From: Streptomyces sp. B21-105
GTDB lineage: Bacteria; Actinomycetota; Actinomycetes; Streptomycetales; Streptomycetaceae
Length of the DNA stretch: 64,000 nt
Assembly: GCF_036898465.1 (NCBI RefSeq)
Contig: NZ_JARUMJ010000001.1
Location: 7,564,001 to 7,628,000 of the forward strand
Direction of reading: 5' to 3'
In this document: in pieces, positions 42,959 to 52,026 of the stretch
Layout: each line of letters starts with the position of its first letter
Position numbering within the stretch: the first letter of the stretch is position 1
Notes under the pieces: generated by a model
Seen by the model: the letters and a program-made list of their open reading frames with translations, nothing else
Told to the model about the DNA's origin: nothing
The model's database searches: none
Program-made: the position numbers and the translations under genes

Positions 42959-42974
42959 TTGAAGAACTCTTCAA
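42959..42974. promoter_or_regulatory. Perfect 7-bp-arm inverted repeat, owner unknown
   Basis: TTGAAGA-AC-TCTTCAA, AT-rich within very GC-rich DNA. It has the form of a dimeric regulator's operator. No start codon of an intact gene lies close on either side; the HxlR gene ends about 130 bp to the right. Confidence 0.5.
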
Positions 42975-43106
42975 GACCGGAAGCCGAGGCCCTCCTCGTG
43001 GCCCGCTCGTCGATGGAGGCCGCGTGGCCGGTAGGGGGCGCGCACGCGCCCTGGGCTGCCGCGTGCGGCGACCTGCGTCATGTCGCGTGAGCCGCGAGAA
43101 CCGGCC

Positions 43107-43475
43107 TCACTTCTGGGCGTCGTGACGCTCACGCGCCGCCTGCACCTCGGCGATGTGCTTCTCCGCCCAAAGGCCCAGTGCCTGGAGCGGGGTGTGCAGG
43201 GTGTGTCCCAGCGCGGTCAACTCGTATTCGACCCTGGGCGGCACCTCGGCGTACACGTGGCGGGTGACGAGTCCGTCGCGTTCCAGCTCCCGGAGTGTCT
43301 CGGTGAGGACTTTCGCGCTGATGCCGTCGACGGTGTCGCGCAGGTCGCGGAAGCGCAGGCGTCCGGGACTGAGGGCGATGACCACCATGGCCGTCCACTT
43401 GTTGGCGATACGGGCGAGTGAGGTGCGGGACGGGCAGGTGGCCGTCATGACATCGAAGGCCGGATGCTGCGGCAT
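43107..43475 (-). CDS. HxlR-family winged-helix regulator
   Basis: 122-residue protein with the HxlR pattern: an N-terminal Cys (TATCPSRTSLARIANKWTAM), then LSPGRLRFRDLRDTVDGISA, KVLTETLRELERDGLV and the wing VPPRVEYELTALG. HxlR proteins respond to redox state or reactive electrophiles through the N-terminal Cys and usually repress a neighbour. I chose the ATG at 43475 behind GAGGGG; starts at 43484 (ATG) or 43499 (GTG) are possible. It is divergent from the UvrA-like gene, with TTCCATGGAA between them, so it may control that ATPase. Confidence 0.85.
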   Translation of the reverse strand: MPQHPAFDVMTATCPSRTSLARIANKWTAMVVIALSPGRLRFRDLRDTVDGISAKVLTETLRELERDGLVTRHVYAEVPPRVEYELTALGHTLHTPLQALGLWAEKHIAEVQAARERHDAQK

Positions 43476-43609
43476 GCGCCACATCCCCTCATCGGTCACG
43501 TCGAGGCGACTGGTTGCTGATGGTGAGCTCTCCGTGCGCCGCCGGCAGAGGCCGGCAGGGGCCCGGCAGGTGTTCTCTGGGGTCGCCGCGCTCAGCCTAG
43601 AGGTATCCA

Positions 43610-43619
43610 TTCCATGGAA
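43610..43619. promoter_or_regulatory. Palindrome in the hxlR-uvrA-like gap
   Basis: TTCCATGGAA, a perfect 10-bp palindrome in an AT-richer patch between the divergent HxlR and UvrA-like genes. It is 114 bp upstream of the UvrA-like start. Confidence 0.4.
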
Positions 43620-43732
43620 GCAACTTCTTGGGATTCATGTTCTGTGTATGCTGTTCGGCGGACGCTGGGAAGAACACTCGTCCGCTCCGGAGGACGAAGC
43701 CCCTCGGACGACACGCTGAGGAGGGAGAAGCG

Positions 43733-46315
43733 ATGGCGCACGACGAGGTGACGGGCGGGGAGCCGTCGGCCGGGGTTCCGGGCGCACGAGGTGCTGACGC
43801 GGCGGAGCCGCCCCTGTCCGTCCAGGTGCACGGGGCGAAGGTCCACAACCTGAAGAACATCGACGTGACGGTGCCGCTGCGCCGACTCGTCGCGGTGGCG
43901 GGGGTGTCCGGCTCCGGGAAGTCGTCGCTGGCGATGGGAGTGCTGTACGCGGAGGGCTCACGGCGCTACATCGAGGCGCTGTCCACATACACCCGCCGGC
44001 GTATGGCGCAGGCCCCGCGTGCGGCGGTGGACAGCGTCGAGCACGTGCCCGCGGCCCTCGCCCTGCGGCAGCGGCCCGGCGTGCCCGGGGTGCGCAGCAC
44101 GTTCGGCACCTCGACCGAACTGCTCAACGTGCTGCGTCTGCTGTTCTCCCGACTGGGATCACACCTGTGCCCCAAGGGTCACCGGCAGGACCCGACGATC
44201 GACGTGGCCGCCGGACTGGACCTGACCTGCCCGGTGTGCGAGGTGACGTTCTACCCGCCCGGCGCTCAGTCGCTGGCCTTCAACTCCGACGGCGCGTGCC
44301 CGCGGTGCACCGGTACCGGCACGGTCCGGGAAGTCGACGAAGCGGCTCTCGTCCCCGATCCGCGACGCACCATCGCCGAGGGGGCGGTGGCCCCGTGGTC
44401 GATGTTCGGGCTGACGGTGATGCCGCAGGTCGTCGCCGAGCTCGGGGTGCGCACCGATGTGCCGTACGCGGAACTGACCGCACGCGAGCGGGAGATCGTC
44501 CTGCACGGCCCCGCGGAGCAGCGGCACATCAGCGTCCGGTCCAAGAACGGCAAGTTCTTCGAGCTGGACTTCACCTACCGCAACGCCCGCCGCGCCGTCG
44601 AGGAGGCTCTGAACAACGCCACCACCGAACGCGGACTGAACCGGGTGAACAGGTTCGTCAGCGCCCAGGTGTGCCCGACCTGCCACGGCGCCCGGCTCAG
44701 CGAGCAGGCCCGCGCCACCCTCGTCGACGGAGTCGACCTCGCCGAAGCCACCGCGAAGACCCTCGACGAACTCACCGCCTGGGCCCCCACCCTCGTGGAC
44801 GCCCTGCCGTCCGAGATGCACCCCATGGCGCGGAACATCGTCGCCACCCTGCTGGAGACCGCTCGCCGCCTGGTCGAACTCGGCCTCGGCTACCTCGCGC
44901 TGGACCGGGCGAGCTCGACCCTGTCGACGGGCGAGCGCCAACGCGTTCAACTGGCCCGCGCCGTACGCAACCGGACCACCGGCGTGCTCTACGTCCTCGA
45001 CGAGCCCTCCATCGGCCTGCATCCCTCGAACGTGGACGGCCTGCTGGGCGTCATGCGCGATCTGCTCCGCGACGGCAACTCCGTGGTCCTCGTCGACCAC
45101 GACGTCCAGGTCCTGCGCGAAGCCGACTGGCTCATCGAGATCGGCCCCGGCTCCGGCACCGAAGGCGGCACGGTCCTGGCAACCGGCGACGTCACGGCTC
45201 TCGGCGAGAACCCCGACTCCGTGATCGGTGGATTCCTCACCGGCCGCGAACCCGTCCTGGTCCGCCGACGGGCCGAACGCGACGTGATGTTCGACCAAGG
45301 CCGCATCCACCTGTCCACCCGACCCCTGCATACCGTGCACGCCCTGGACGTCGACATCCCCCAGGGCCGCCTGACCGCCGTGACCGGCGTGTCCGGATCG
45401 GGCAAGACCACGCTGATCCTCGAAAGCCTGATCCCCGCGCTGCGGGCGAAAGCCGCGGGCAGCGCGCTGCCCGACCACGTGAGGGCGGTGGACGCCCGGA
45501 CGATCACCCGGGTGAACACGGTCGACGCCACCCCCATCGGCGTCAACGTCCGCTCCACCGTCGCCACCTACAGCGGCATCCTCGACGACCTGCGCCGCGC
45601 CTACGCCGCCACCGACGCGGCCGGGCAGCGGGGGCTCACCGCCGCGGACTTCTCCTACAACACCGGCTCCCTGCGCTGCCCCCGGTGCGAAGGCACCGGC
45701 CAGGTCTCCCTCGACGTCCAGTTCCTGCCCGACGTCGACATCGCCTGCCCCGCGTGCGACGGCGCCCGGTACGCCCCCGCGGCCGCCGACATCCGCCGCC
45801 CGGCCCCCGAGAACCCCGACGACGGGCTGTCGTTGCCGGAACTGCTCGCCCTCACCGTCGGGCAGGCGATCGAGCAGGTCGGTGACATCCGCCGGGTGAG
45901 GACCCGGCTCCAAGCCCTCATCGACCTCGGGCTCGGATATCTCACCCTCGGCGAAGACACCCCCGCCCTGTCCGGCGGCGAGGCACAGCGGCTGAAGCTC
46001 GCCACCGAGCTGACCCGCGACCAGTCCGACACCCTCTTCGTCCTGGACGAACCCAGCGTCGGCCTCCACCCCCTCGACATCCGCACACTCCTGGACGTCC
46101 TCCAGCGGCTGGGCGACAACGGCGCCACCGTCATCGTCATCGAACACGACCTGGACATGATCGCCAACGCCGACTACGTCATCGACATGGGCCCCGGAGG
46201 CGGCGCCGCCGGCGGCACCGTCGTCGCCACGGGAACACCCGACGACCTCGCACATGACCCGCACAGCGTCACCGCCCGCTACCTCAGCCGCCATCTGCAC
46301 CCGACGAAGCCGTGA
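43733..46315 (+). CDS. UvrA-like ABC-ATPase (UvrA2/DrrC class)
   Basis: 860-residue excinuclease-subunit-A-like protein. It has two ABC ATPase cassettes: Walker [19 protein letters not shown] at about 61 and [14 protein letters not shown] at about 556; signatures [14 protein letters not shown] and [12 protein letters not shown]; and Walker [13 protein letters not shown] and [12 protein letters not shown]. Zinc-finger Cys pairs are present (CPVC ... CPRC; CPRC ... CPAC). It is shorter than UvrA (about 950) and lacks the full UvrB-interacting region, as do UvrA2/DrrC proteins tied to drug resistance or to tolerance of DNA-binding compounds. GAGGAGGGAGAAG precedes the ATG. The divergent HxlR gene suggests inducible expression. 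Confidence 0.92.
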   Translation: MAHDEVTGGEPSAGVPGARGADAAEPPLSVQVHGAKVHNLKNIDVTVPLRRLVAVAGVSGSGKSSLAMGVLYAEGSRRYIEALSTYTRRRMAQAPRAAVDSVEHVPAALALRQRPGVPGVRSTFGTSTELLNVLRLLFSRLGSHLCPKGHRQDPTIDVAAGLDLTCPVCEVTFYPPGAQSLAFNSDGACPRCTGTGTVREVDEAALVPDPRRTIAEGAVAPWSMFGLTVMPQVVAELGVRTDVPYAELTAREREIVLHGPAEQRHISVRSKNGKFFELDFTYRNARRAVEEALNNATTERGLNRVNRFVSAQVCPTCHGARLSEQARATLVDGVDLAEATAKTLDELTAWAPTLVDALPSEMHPMARNIVATLLETARRLVELGLGYLALDRASSTLSTGERQRVQLARAVRNRTTGVLYVLDEPSIGLHPSNVDGLLGVMRDLLRDGNSVVLVDHDVQVLREADWLIEIGPGSGTEGGTVLATGDVTALGENPDSVIGGFLTGREPVLVRRRAERDVMFDQGRIHLSTRPLHTVHALDVDIPQGRLTAVTGVSGSGKTTLILESLIPALRAKAAGSALPDHVRAVDARTITRVNTVDATPIGVNVRSTVATYSGILDDLRRAYAATDAAGQRGLTAADFSYNTGSLRCPRCEGTGQVSLDVQFLPDVDIACPACDGARYAPAAADIRRPAPENPDDGLSLPELLALTVGQAIEQVGDIRRVRTRLQALIDLGLGYLTLGEDTPALSGGEAQRLKLATELTRDQSDTLFVLDEPSVGLHPLDIRTLLDVLQRLGDNGATVIVIEHDLDMIANADYVIDMGPGGGAAGGTVVATGTPDDLAHDPHSVTARYLSRHLHPTKP

Positions 46316-46372
46316 ACCGACCCGGCAGGGCAGCGGGACCTTCACGACGGACCCCCTTCTAGAATCTTCGGC

Positions 46373-47110
46373 ATGGCGACACGACTCGTGCAGATCAACA
46401 TGAAGGCCCTGGACGACCTGCTGCTCGGCCGGTTCTGGGCGGAGGCACTCGGGTGGGGTGTCGACAGTGAGGGACCCGGCGTGACCAACCTCGAACCCGT
46501 GGGCTTCGCCTACCCCGCCCCCGCGGCCGTCTGCATCGACCTCGTCGCCCGACCGGAACCCAAAACGGTGAAGAACCGGGTCCACGTCGATCTGGCCACC
46601 ACCTCGACCGCACATCAGACGGAGTTGGTCGCGCGCCTGAGGGATCTCGGCGCGAGGCCCGCCGACGTGGGTCAGGGCGAGGTCCCCTGGACGGTGATGG
46701 CCGATCCGGAGGGCAACGAGTTCTGCGTCCTGGAGCCCCGTCCCCGCTACCGGGACACCGGGCCGATCGCCGCGGTGGTGGTGGACTGCACCGACCCACG
46801 GGAGATGGCCCGGTTCTGGGGCGAGGCGATGGACTGGACGCTGCACGAGGTCACCGACGACCACGCGTCCATGCGCTCCGCCGAAGGCGTCGGGCCCTAC
46901 CTTGAGTTCGTGCGCACCCCCGACACCAAAAAGGTGTGGAACCGCGTCCACCTCGACGTCTGCCCCTACCCCGGTGACGACCCGGCAGCAGAGGAAGCCC
47001 GACTGTGCGCCCTGGGCGCCACCGACCCCGGCGTCGACCGGTCCGCGATCCACTGGACGGTTCTGGCCGATCCGGAGAACAACGAGTTCTGCCTCCTTTC
47101 CCCTCGCTGA
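46373..47110 (+). CDS. Two-domain VOC (glyoxalase-fold) protein
   Basis: 245-residue protein with two copies of a VOC module, about 1-120 and 125-245. Each ends in the same motif (PWTVMADPEGNEFCVLEP and HWTVLADPENNEFCLLSP). The paired Glu and His positions that bind metal in glyoxalases are only partly present, so the reaction is unknown; related proteins are binding or resistance proteins. It follows the UvrA-like gene on the same strand after 57 bp and may share its transcript, which hints at a joint detoxification role. Confidence 0.85.
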   Translation: MATRLVQINMKALDDLLLGRFWAEALGWGVDSEGPGVTNLEPVGFAYPAPAAVCIDLVARPEPKTVKNRVHVDLATTSTAHQTELVARLRDLGARPADVGQGEVPWTVMADPEGNEFCVLEPRPRYRDTGPIAAVVVDCTDPREMARFWGEAMDWTLHEVTDDHASMRSAEGVGPYLEFVRTPDTKKVWNRVHLDVCPYPGDDPAAEEARLCALGATDPGVDRSAIHWTVLADPENNEFCLLSPR

Positions 47111-47345
47111 CCTGGAGCAACCGCTCGGACACTCGCAGTGTCCGTCGCGTCGGCAGGCCGCGAACCGGCCGCGAACCGGCTTGTCGGCCGAAATTCCCGC
47201 CGAAGTCAGCGACCCGAACCGCGCACGGGAGTCGAGTTCCGGGTAGCCGGCCGGCGGCAGGACGCGCTCCGGTGTGCGGGCGGCGCCGTCCAGCCAACTC
47301 GTCGTCCACCCCGGGCCGGCCGGGACGCCGACCGTCCGTGGTCCG

Positions 47346-47702
47346 TCAGCCTGCCAGCCACTCGGCCAGAACCGCCGCCTGGCTGTGATCCACGTCCTTG
47401 GTCGCCGTCAGCAGTGTCAGCCGGTCGTGGGCGGCGAGGTCCCGCAGGCGCCCGGCTGCCTCGCGGTGTCCCGCATCGCGCAACTCGGCGCGGTAGCGGC
47501 GGCGGAACTCGGTGAAACGATCCGGTTCGTGGCTGTACCAGCGGCGCAGTTCGGTGGACGGGGCGACATCGCGCAGCCACTCGTCCAGGTGCGCGTCCTC
47601 CTTGCGCATGCCCCGCGGCCAGATGCGGTCGACGAGCACCCGCTTGCCGTCCTGCGGCGAGGTCTCTTCGTAAACCCTGCGGTAGGTGATCTGTTCGGCC
47701 AT
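47346..47702 (-). CDS. DUF488 family protein (YeaO type)
   Basis: 118-residue small cytosolic protein: RVLVDRIWPRGMRKEDAHLD at about 20-39, WLRDVAPSTELRRWY and LTLLTATKDVDHSQA. These are the family's conserved blocks. Function is unknown. A close paralogue is encoded at 62671-63033 and a longer DUF488 protein at 52027-52572. Start ATG at 47702 has GAGGGTGCTGTC before it. Confidence 0.88.
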   Translation of the reverse strand: MAEQITYRRVYEETSPQDGKRVLVDRIWPRGMRKEDAHLDEWLRDVAPSTELRRWYSHEPDRFTEFRRRYRAELRDAGHREAAGRLRDLAAHDRLTLLTATKDVDHSQAAVLAEWLAG

Positions 47703-47883
47703 GACAGCACCCTCCCGATCGATCGGTCCGCATCCGGCGCGGAGCCGGACGACAGCGGCGACTTCATCTGTGGGAACGGGGCAATTCGGATGATCCCCAT
47801 TCTACCGTCGGGTGATCCGGTCGACTCCGACGCGAGCGCGGGTCCGTGACGTTGTCGGCGCACTCGGGGACTCGGGTCGGTCC

Positions 47884-48000
47884 TTGAGCCCGTCGCAGAC
47901 GAGCATGAGCACGTCGTCCAGGCCGCGGTTCTTCAGCTCGGTGAACACGTGCAGCCAGTACTCGGCGCCCTCGCCGCCGTCGCCGGCCCGGATGCCGACG
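47884..48000 (-). mobile_element. IS256-family transposase internal fragment
   Basis: The minus strand reads AGDGGEGAEYWLHVFTELKN then RGLDDVLMLVCDGLK, the conserved block of mutator-type (IS256) transposases between the first and second catalytic Asp. Outside this 39-codon block the frame is unrelated or degenerate. No terminal repeats remain. The rest of 47703-48305 shows no gene. Confidence 0.8.
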
Positions 48001-48305
48001 GGTACGGTACGGCCGGCAGGGAAGCGGCGCAGCGCAGAGTTCATGGTCACGTGGGAGGCTATGAAGCCGGGCGAGCAGTTTCCACTCCCTGGGCGTGTGA
48101 CGCTCGTGGCTCTTCCTCGACAGCTGCCGGACCCGACGTTCGCCGCCACGGTGATCTGCTGTTCGCGCTCACACCGCTCGGCTTCCTTGTACGGGCCGCA
48201 TGCTCCCGTTGCACGGGTTGAAGACCGAACTTAGGTCTGCAGGCGTACCAGGCGTACGTCGCAGGTCCGTTACGTCCGGTCGTCGCGGTCGCTAGCGTCG
48301 GGATC

Positions 48306-49394
48306 ATGGACACCACCGGGACCCTCGACGAAGCTCTCCAGCGACTGCACGACTACGGCCCTGAACGCGACGGTTGGTTGTCCAACCACGGTCCGATGGC
48401 GGTGGAGGCGTTGGTCCGCAACGGTCACGCGACCACGGTGCACCGCTGGCTGGACTACTACCGCGACAAGCTGGAGGACCTGCCCCGTGCCACCGATCCG
48501 ATCACCGCGGACGGATGGCAGGAGGCGTTGGGTGATCCCCGCCGGATCGGCGACTGGACGGCGCACTTCGTTCGTCAGACCGCCGACCGGCCGTGGCGCG
48601 AGGTGCTGGTGGAGTGGTGGCCACGCCTGCTTCCGGGCATCGCCGCCGGTGCCACCCATCCGGTGATCCGTGTCGGCCATGCCGTCCGCACCCTCCTGGA
48701 CGACGAACACGGCAACGACGCGGGTGCCGGGTCGAGCGCCGACCCGCGTACCGCAGAACTGGCCCATGGCCTCGCCTACTGGGCGGCCCGGAGCCTGCCG
48801 ACGCCCGGCGCCGCTGCGCCGGGCGGCACCGTCGGCCCGGGCAAGGCGCTGGACGGCATCCCGTTGATCGCGGACAGGGACGGGGGCTTCCGTGACGGCA
48901 TCGCGCAGCTGGCCGGAACGCCCGGCTGGACGGCGGCGACCGCCGCGCTCAGCCCGGCGGTGACGCCTGAGGACTCCCGCGACGTGCTGGCCGAGCTCGT
49001 CCGGGCAGCCGCGTACCGCTACGCCACGCACGGCCACCTCAGCCCCATCATGCTGGTGCACGCCGCCACCGCGCCCAACGCCGTGCTGCGCACCCTGCCC
49101 GCGCTGCCGCCCCTGCTGTGGGCACCGAGTCTGAACGCCGCCTGGACGGCGAGCGCCGCGGTGACCGCGCTGTACTCAGCAGCGACCCCGGTGCCGGCGT
49201 CCGAACTACCGAAGGTCCCTACCGGATCGGTGGCGGACGCCGCACAGGAAGTCTTCGCACGCGCGGCTGAGCACGGTGACGAGCACGTGGTGAAGTTCGC
49301 CGACACCGCGCTGGACGTAGCCGCCACCACTGGTAGCACCGGCGCGCTGGTGGCCGCAGCGCGGGCCTGCGAGCTGATTGGCCCGATTCCGTAG
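48306..49394 (+). CDS. Questin oxidase-like protein (DUF4243)
   Basis: 362-residue protein of the questin oxidase/AflY-like family. Visible blocks: ERDGWLSNHGPMAVEALVRN at about 21-40, VHRWLDYYRDKLEDLP, LLPGIAAGATHPVIRVGHAV at about 101-120, ELAHGLAYWAARSLP, and HGHLSPIMLVHAATAPNAVL. Conserved His residues (NHGPM, HPVIRVGHA, HAVT-like) are present. Fungal members carry out Baeyer-Villiger ring cleavage of anthraquinones; bacterial members are uncharacterised. No signal peptide. It is transcribed alone. A polyketide cluster is not visible, so a biosynthetic role is uncertain. Confidence 0.8.
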   Translation: MDTTGTLDEALQRLHDYGPERDGWLSNHGPMAVEALVRNGHATTVHRWLDYYRDKLEDLPRATDPITADGWQEALGDPRRIGDWTAHFVRQTADRPWREVLVEWWPRLLPGIAAGATHPVIRVGHAVRTLLDDEHGNDAGAGSSADPRTAELAHGLAYWAARSLPTPGAAAPGGTVGPGKALDGIPLIADRDGGFRDGIAQLAGTPGWTAATAALSPAVTPEDSRDVLAELVRAAAYRYATHGHLSPIMLVHAATAPNAVLRTLPALPPLLWAPSLNAAWTASAAVTALYSAATPVPASELPKVPTGSVADAAQEVFARAAEHGDEHVVKFADTALDVAATTGSTGALVAAARACELIGPIP

Positions 49395-49600
49395 CGGAAA
49401 CGAGCAACTGAACCGTTCCGGGTTCGGTAGGGACTCGATCATTTGAGAGGACCGAGTCATGGCACGTCCTTCCCAGTACGTCCGACTCCCACGACTGGAT
49501 GATCAATTCCAAGGGGTGTCTTGTGACTGAGCATCACAGCTGAGTGCGCGGTCGCTGTCGAGGTGTTGAGGGGCGCCAGGTGATCCCGGCCGTGGCGTGC

Positions 49601-50332
49601 TCAGCTGACGGCAGGGAGTTGGCCGGCGAAGCGGCGGACGGCATCAGTGAAGGCATCGGGGTCGTCGAAGTTCGCGAGGTGTCGTGCCCGCGGGATCAAT
49701 TCGACGCGAGCGTGCGGATGCGCGCGGGCGAAGTCCGCCTCCCCGGCGCGGAAGACGGCGTCCTTCTCGCCGTTCAGGATGAGGACCGGAGCCTTCACGA
49801 AACGCATCGCACCCGCGTCGAAGCGTCCGAGCACTTCGTCCCAGGCCGCTGGCAAGGTATGGAAGGCGTAGCCGGCACGGATGGTCGCCTCCACCACTTC
49901 CCGTGGGTAGAGCCGTCGTAGCAACCGGTCGTTCCACCGGGCCAGGCGATCCGCCGGCATGCGAGGGACCAGCCTGGCGACCCACCGGTAGGGCGCTGCC
50001 CGCAGGCCGCGGGTGGAGGCGCTGGCTCCCGCAAGGATGAGCCCGCGCAGTTGTTCCGGACGGCGCCGCGCGAACTCCAGCGAGGCATATCCGCCGAGCG
50101 AGTGCCCGACGACCAGAGCCGGCCCGCGGTTGAGCGAGTCCACCGCGGAAGCGATGATCTCCGTCGCAGTGCTCAGGCTCCAGTGCTGAGCCGAGCGTTC
50201 TCCGTGGCCAGGCAGGTCGACGGCGATTACCGGGAATTCGTCCCGGAGCGCGGCAAGCTGCATGCTCCACTGTCCCGCGCTGAAGCGTGTCCCGTGAACG
50301 AAGACTATGGGCACCGCATCCGCTGCTGTCAT
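49601..50332 (-). CDS. Alpha/beta-hydrolase
   Basis: 243-residue hydrolase: VFVHGTRFSAGQW (oxyanion region), nucleophile elbow GHSLGGYASLEFA (Ser at about 97), the acid in LILNGEKDAVF, and the His in PRARHLANFDDPDAF. Lid helices lie at about 125-175. Substrate is unknown; esterase or lactonase-type activity is likely. Cytosolic. The ATG at 50332 is preceded by GGGGGACTG. Stand-alone gene. Confidence 0.88.
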   Translation of the reverse strand: MTAADAVPIVFVHGTRFSAGQWSMQLAALRDEFPVIAVDLPGHGERSAQHWSLSTATEIIASAVDSLNRGPALVVGHSLGGYASLEFARRRPEQLRGLILAGASASTRGLRAAPYRWVARLVPRMPADRLARWNDRLLRRLYPREVVEATIRAGYAFHTLPAAWDEVLGRFDAGAMRFVKAPVLILNGEKDAVFRAGEADFARAHPHARVELIPRARHLANFDDPDAFTDAVRRFAGQLPAVS

Positions 50333-50486
50333 CAGTCCCCCCAGGTGACGCCGTCCTCAAGCCGACTCTACCGGCGGGATCTTTCTCGTGATCAAGGGAG
50401 ATGCCAGAAGGTGTTCAACCGGCCAACTGTGTGGCGCTCAGTCACGTGCCTGCGGACACGAGAACGAGGGTGTCCAAGATTGTTGT

Positions 50487-50640
50487 GTGACGAACAACCT
50501 GGACACCCTCGCGACAGCACTTCATGCGACAAGAGACGATCTGCTGAAGGAGCGTCCGGACTTGGCGCCGTGGCGGCCGTCCATGGGAATCGCGCCGCAA
50601 CTCACCGGGATGGGCGCAGTACGGCTACTGCGCCAGCCCC
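50487..50640 (+). mobile_element. Transposase N-terminal remnant (IS982-like)
   Basis: From the GTG at 50487: TNNLDTLATALHATRDDLLK, then ERPDLAPWRPSMGIAPQLTG, which is the usual opening of actinobacterial IS982-type transposases. After LTGMGAVRLL the frame turns to unrelated Arg/Pro-rich sequence, so all catalytic domains are missing. The 85 bp upstream may include the element's left end. Confidence 0.7.
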
Positions 50641-50679
50641 GGCGACCGGCGGCAGGCCGGCCACCCCCGCGTACGCGGG

Positions 50680-50888
50680 ATCGGGGGATTCCTCGTCGGG
50701 TCCGTCGGCACGGCAGTGATCGCGCACACGGAGACCCCTGTCATTCTGGTACGGGCCGGGGAGCAGGCCGCAGATGAGCACGAGGCGGATCCGGCGGGCA
50801 TCCCGTCCGCCGCCACCGCGTACCGGCCCGTGGTCCTCGGCCTCGACACCGGCCACCCCGACGACGCGGTGATCGCTTTCGCCTCGGC
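50680..50888 (+). pseudogene. Universal stress protein fragment
   Basis: Reads GFLVGSVGTAVIAHTETPVI then LVRAGEQAADEHEADPAGIP and VVLGLDTGHPDDAVIAFASA. This is the end of one USP domain, the linker and the start of the second domain of a two-domain USP. Both ends are cut: the left joins the transposase remnant and the right joins an IstB fragment. Confidence 0.75.
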
Positions 50889-51038
50889 GGCTGGACCAAG
50901 ACCTTCACCGATCCTCGCCTCTGCGCGGCCATCGTCGACCGCCTCACCTTCAACGGCACCATCATCGAGACCGGCACCGACTCCTACCGCCTCGCCACCA
51001 CGCGAGCACGCGCTGAGGAACCGGCCAAGGCTGGCTGA
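50889..51038 (+). mobile_element. IstB-type ATPase C-terminal remnant (IS21 family)
   Basis: A frame ending at TGA 51036-51038 reads KTFTDPRLCAAIVDRLTFNG, then TIIETGTDSYRLA, the C-terminal block of IS21 helper ATPases. Walker motifs and IstA are absent. It adjoins the USP fragment without a visible target duplication. Confidence 0.7.
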
Positions 51039-51071
51039 CACCTGCCCTCCCACGCCGAGAGGTGGAGTCAC

Positions 51072-51848
51072 CTACTCACCGGCGTGGGCCACGAGCAGCG
51101 GCTGGAAAAAGCCCGTCTCCTGCGGCATCCGCCACTCGGGGTCGACAAACCCGGCCTCGGCTGCGAGGCCGGCCAGCCGGTCCCGGCCGAGTGCCCAGTA
51201 AGTAGTACGGCGGACCTGGACGCGCCATTCGCCGCCCGCCGGAAGCAGTTGGAAGTGCTCCAGGTCGTAGTGCTCGCCGTCGTCGTGCCAGTGCCAGAGC
51301 TGGAAGGTGACGGTCCGTTCTTCGCCCTCGTCGCAGTCGACGTTCCTGTGGACTTGAGGAGGCGTCGAAGCCGGGCGGTCGCGCAGCAGGTCGTCGTAGT
51401 GGCGTGTGCTGACCAGCAGCAGGCCCTCGGGACGCAGCACACGGCGCATCTCTGCCAGGGCGGAGTGCACATCCTGCTCAGTCAGCAGGTGAGGCAGCGA
51501 GTTGTCGGCGCAGACGACCGTGTCGAACCGGCCATCAGGAAACGGGAGGCGTCGCATGTCAGCAGCGGCCGTGCGCAGGCTCAGGCTCCGGCGGGCGGCC
51601 TCACGGGCAGCGCGGGCGGCGGCGCGGGGGCTGAGATCGGTCCCGGTGACCCTGTGCCCGCGCAGCGCCAGGCCGATGGCCTGCGTGCCGACGCCGCACG
51701 AACAGTCGAGGACCGCCGTGCGATCTTGGCCGATCAGGGCGTCCAGGGCGCCCCCCTGCCGACGGATGCTCGCGTCCCAGTCTGAATAGATCAGATGGTA
51801 GTCGTCAGCCAGTTCGTCGTAGAAGCGCGCCACCGATGTCTCGGGCAT
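51072..51848 (-). CDS. Class I SAM-dependent methyltransferase
   Basis: 258-residue enzyme: motif I LDCSCGVGTQAIGLALRG at about 47-64, GTDLSPRA (ribose-binding Asp), LPFPDGRFDTVVCADNSLPH (motif IV region) and LRPEGLLLVSTRHYDDLL. The C-terminal beta region has YDLEHFQLLPAGGEWRV. It belongs to the small-molecule methyltransferases; acceptor unknown. Stand-alone, with the start ATG at 51848. Confidence 0.88.
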   Translation of the reverse strand: MPETSVARFYDELADDYHLIYSDWDASIRRQGGALDALIGQDRTAVLDCSCGVGTQAIGLALRGHRVTGTDLSPRAAARAAREAARRSLSLRTAAADMRRLPFPDGRFDTVVCADNSLPHLLTEQDVHSALAEMRRVLRPEGLLLVSTRHYDDLLRDRPASTPPQVHRNVDCDEGEERTVTFQLWHWHDDGEHYDLEHFQLLPAGGEWRVQVRRTTYWALGRDRLAGLAAEAGFVDPEWRMPQETGFFQPLLVAHAGE

Positions 51849-52026
51849 GGCCCGAGATTACCGTGCCTGCTTCCCCGGAGGTGCCGGTAATCCCCGTGAT
51901 CGGCGCGAACGCCGCCACTGACGGCAGCACCGTCATTTCCCGTGAACATCTGCGAGCGCGTTGATCGCCAACTGCTGTCGAGACTCATCGACGAACGCTG
52001 CTGCTGAACGTGAACGAAGCCACCCT

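Larger units (their letters stand above)
42267..43106. other. 840-bp region without an intact gene
   Basis: No complete gene is supported. On the minus strand, about 42790-42945 encodes LEAALEAVDAYAVAVAQDEL, which resembles the helical start of a small Streptomyces hypothetical protein, but the frame then turns to Arg/Thr/Pro-rich sequence, so it looks broken. Two palindromes are separate entries: 42489-42501 and 42959-42974. Confidence 0.5.

Noticed and set aside
49459..49518. A 19-codon frame starting at an ATG with GAGAGGACC upstream
   Set aside because: Too short, with no recognisable sequence; probably a leftover of another gene or chance.
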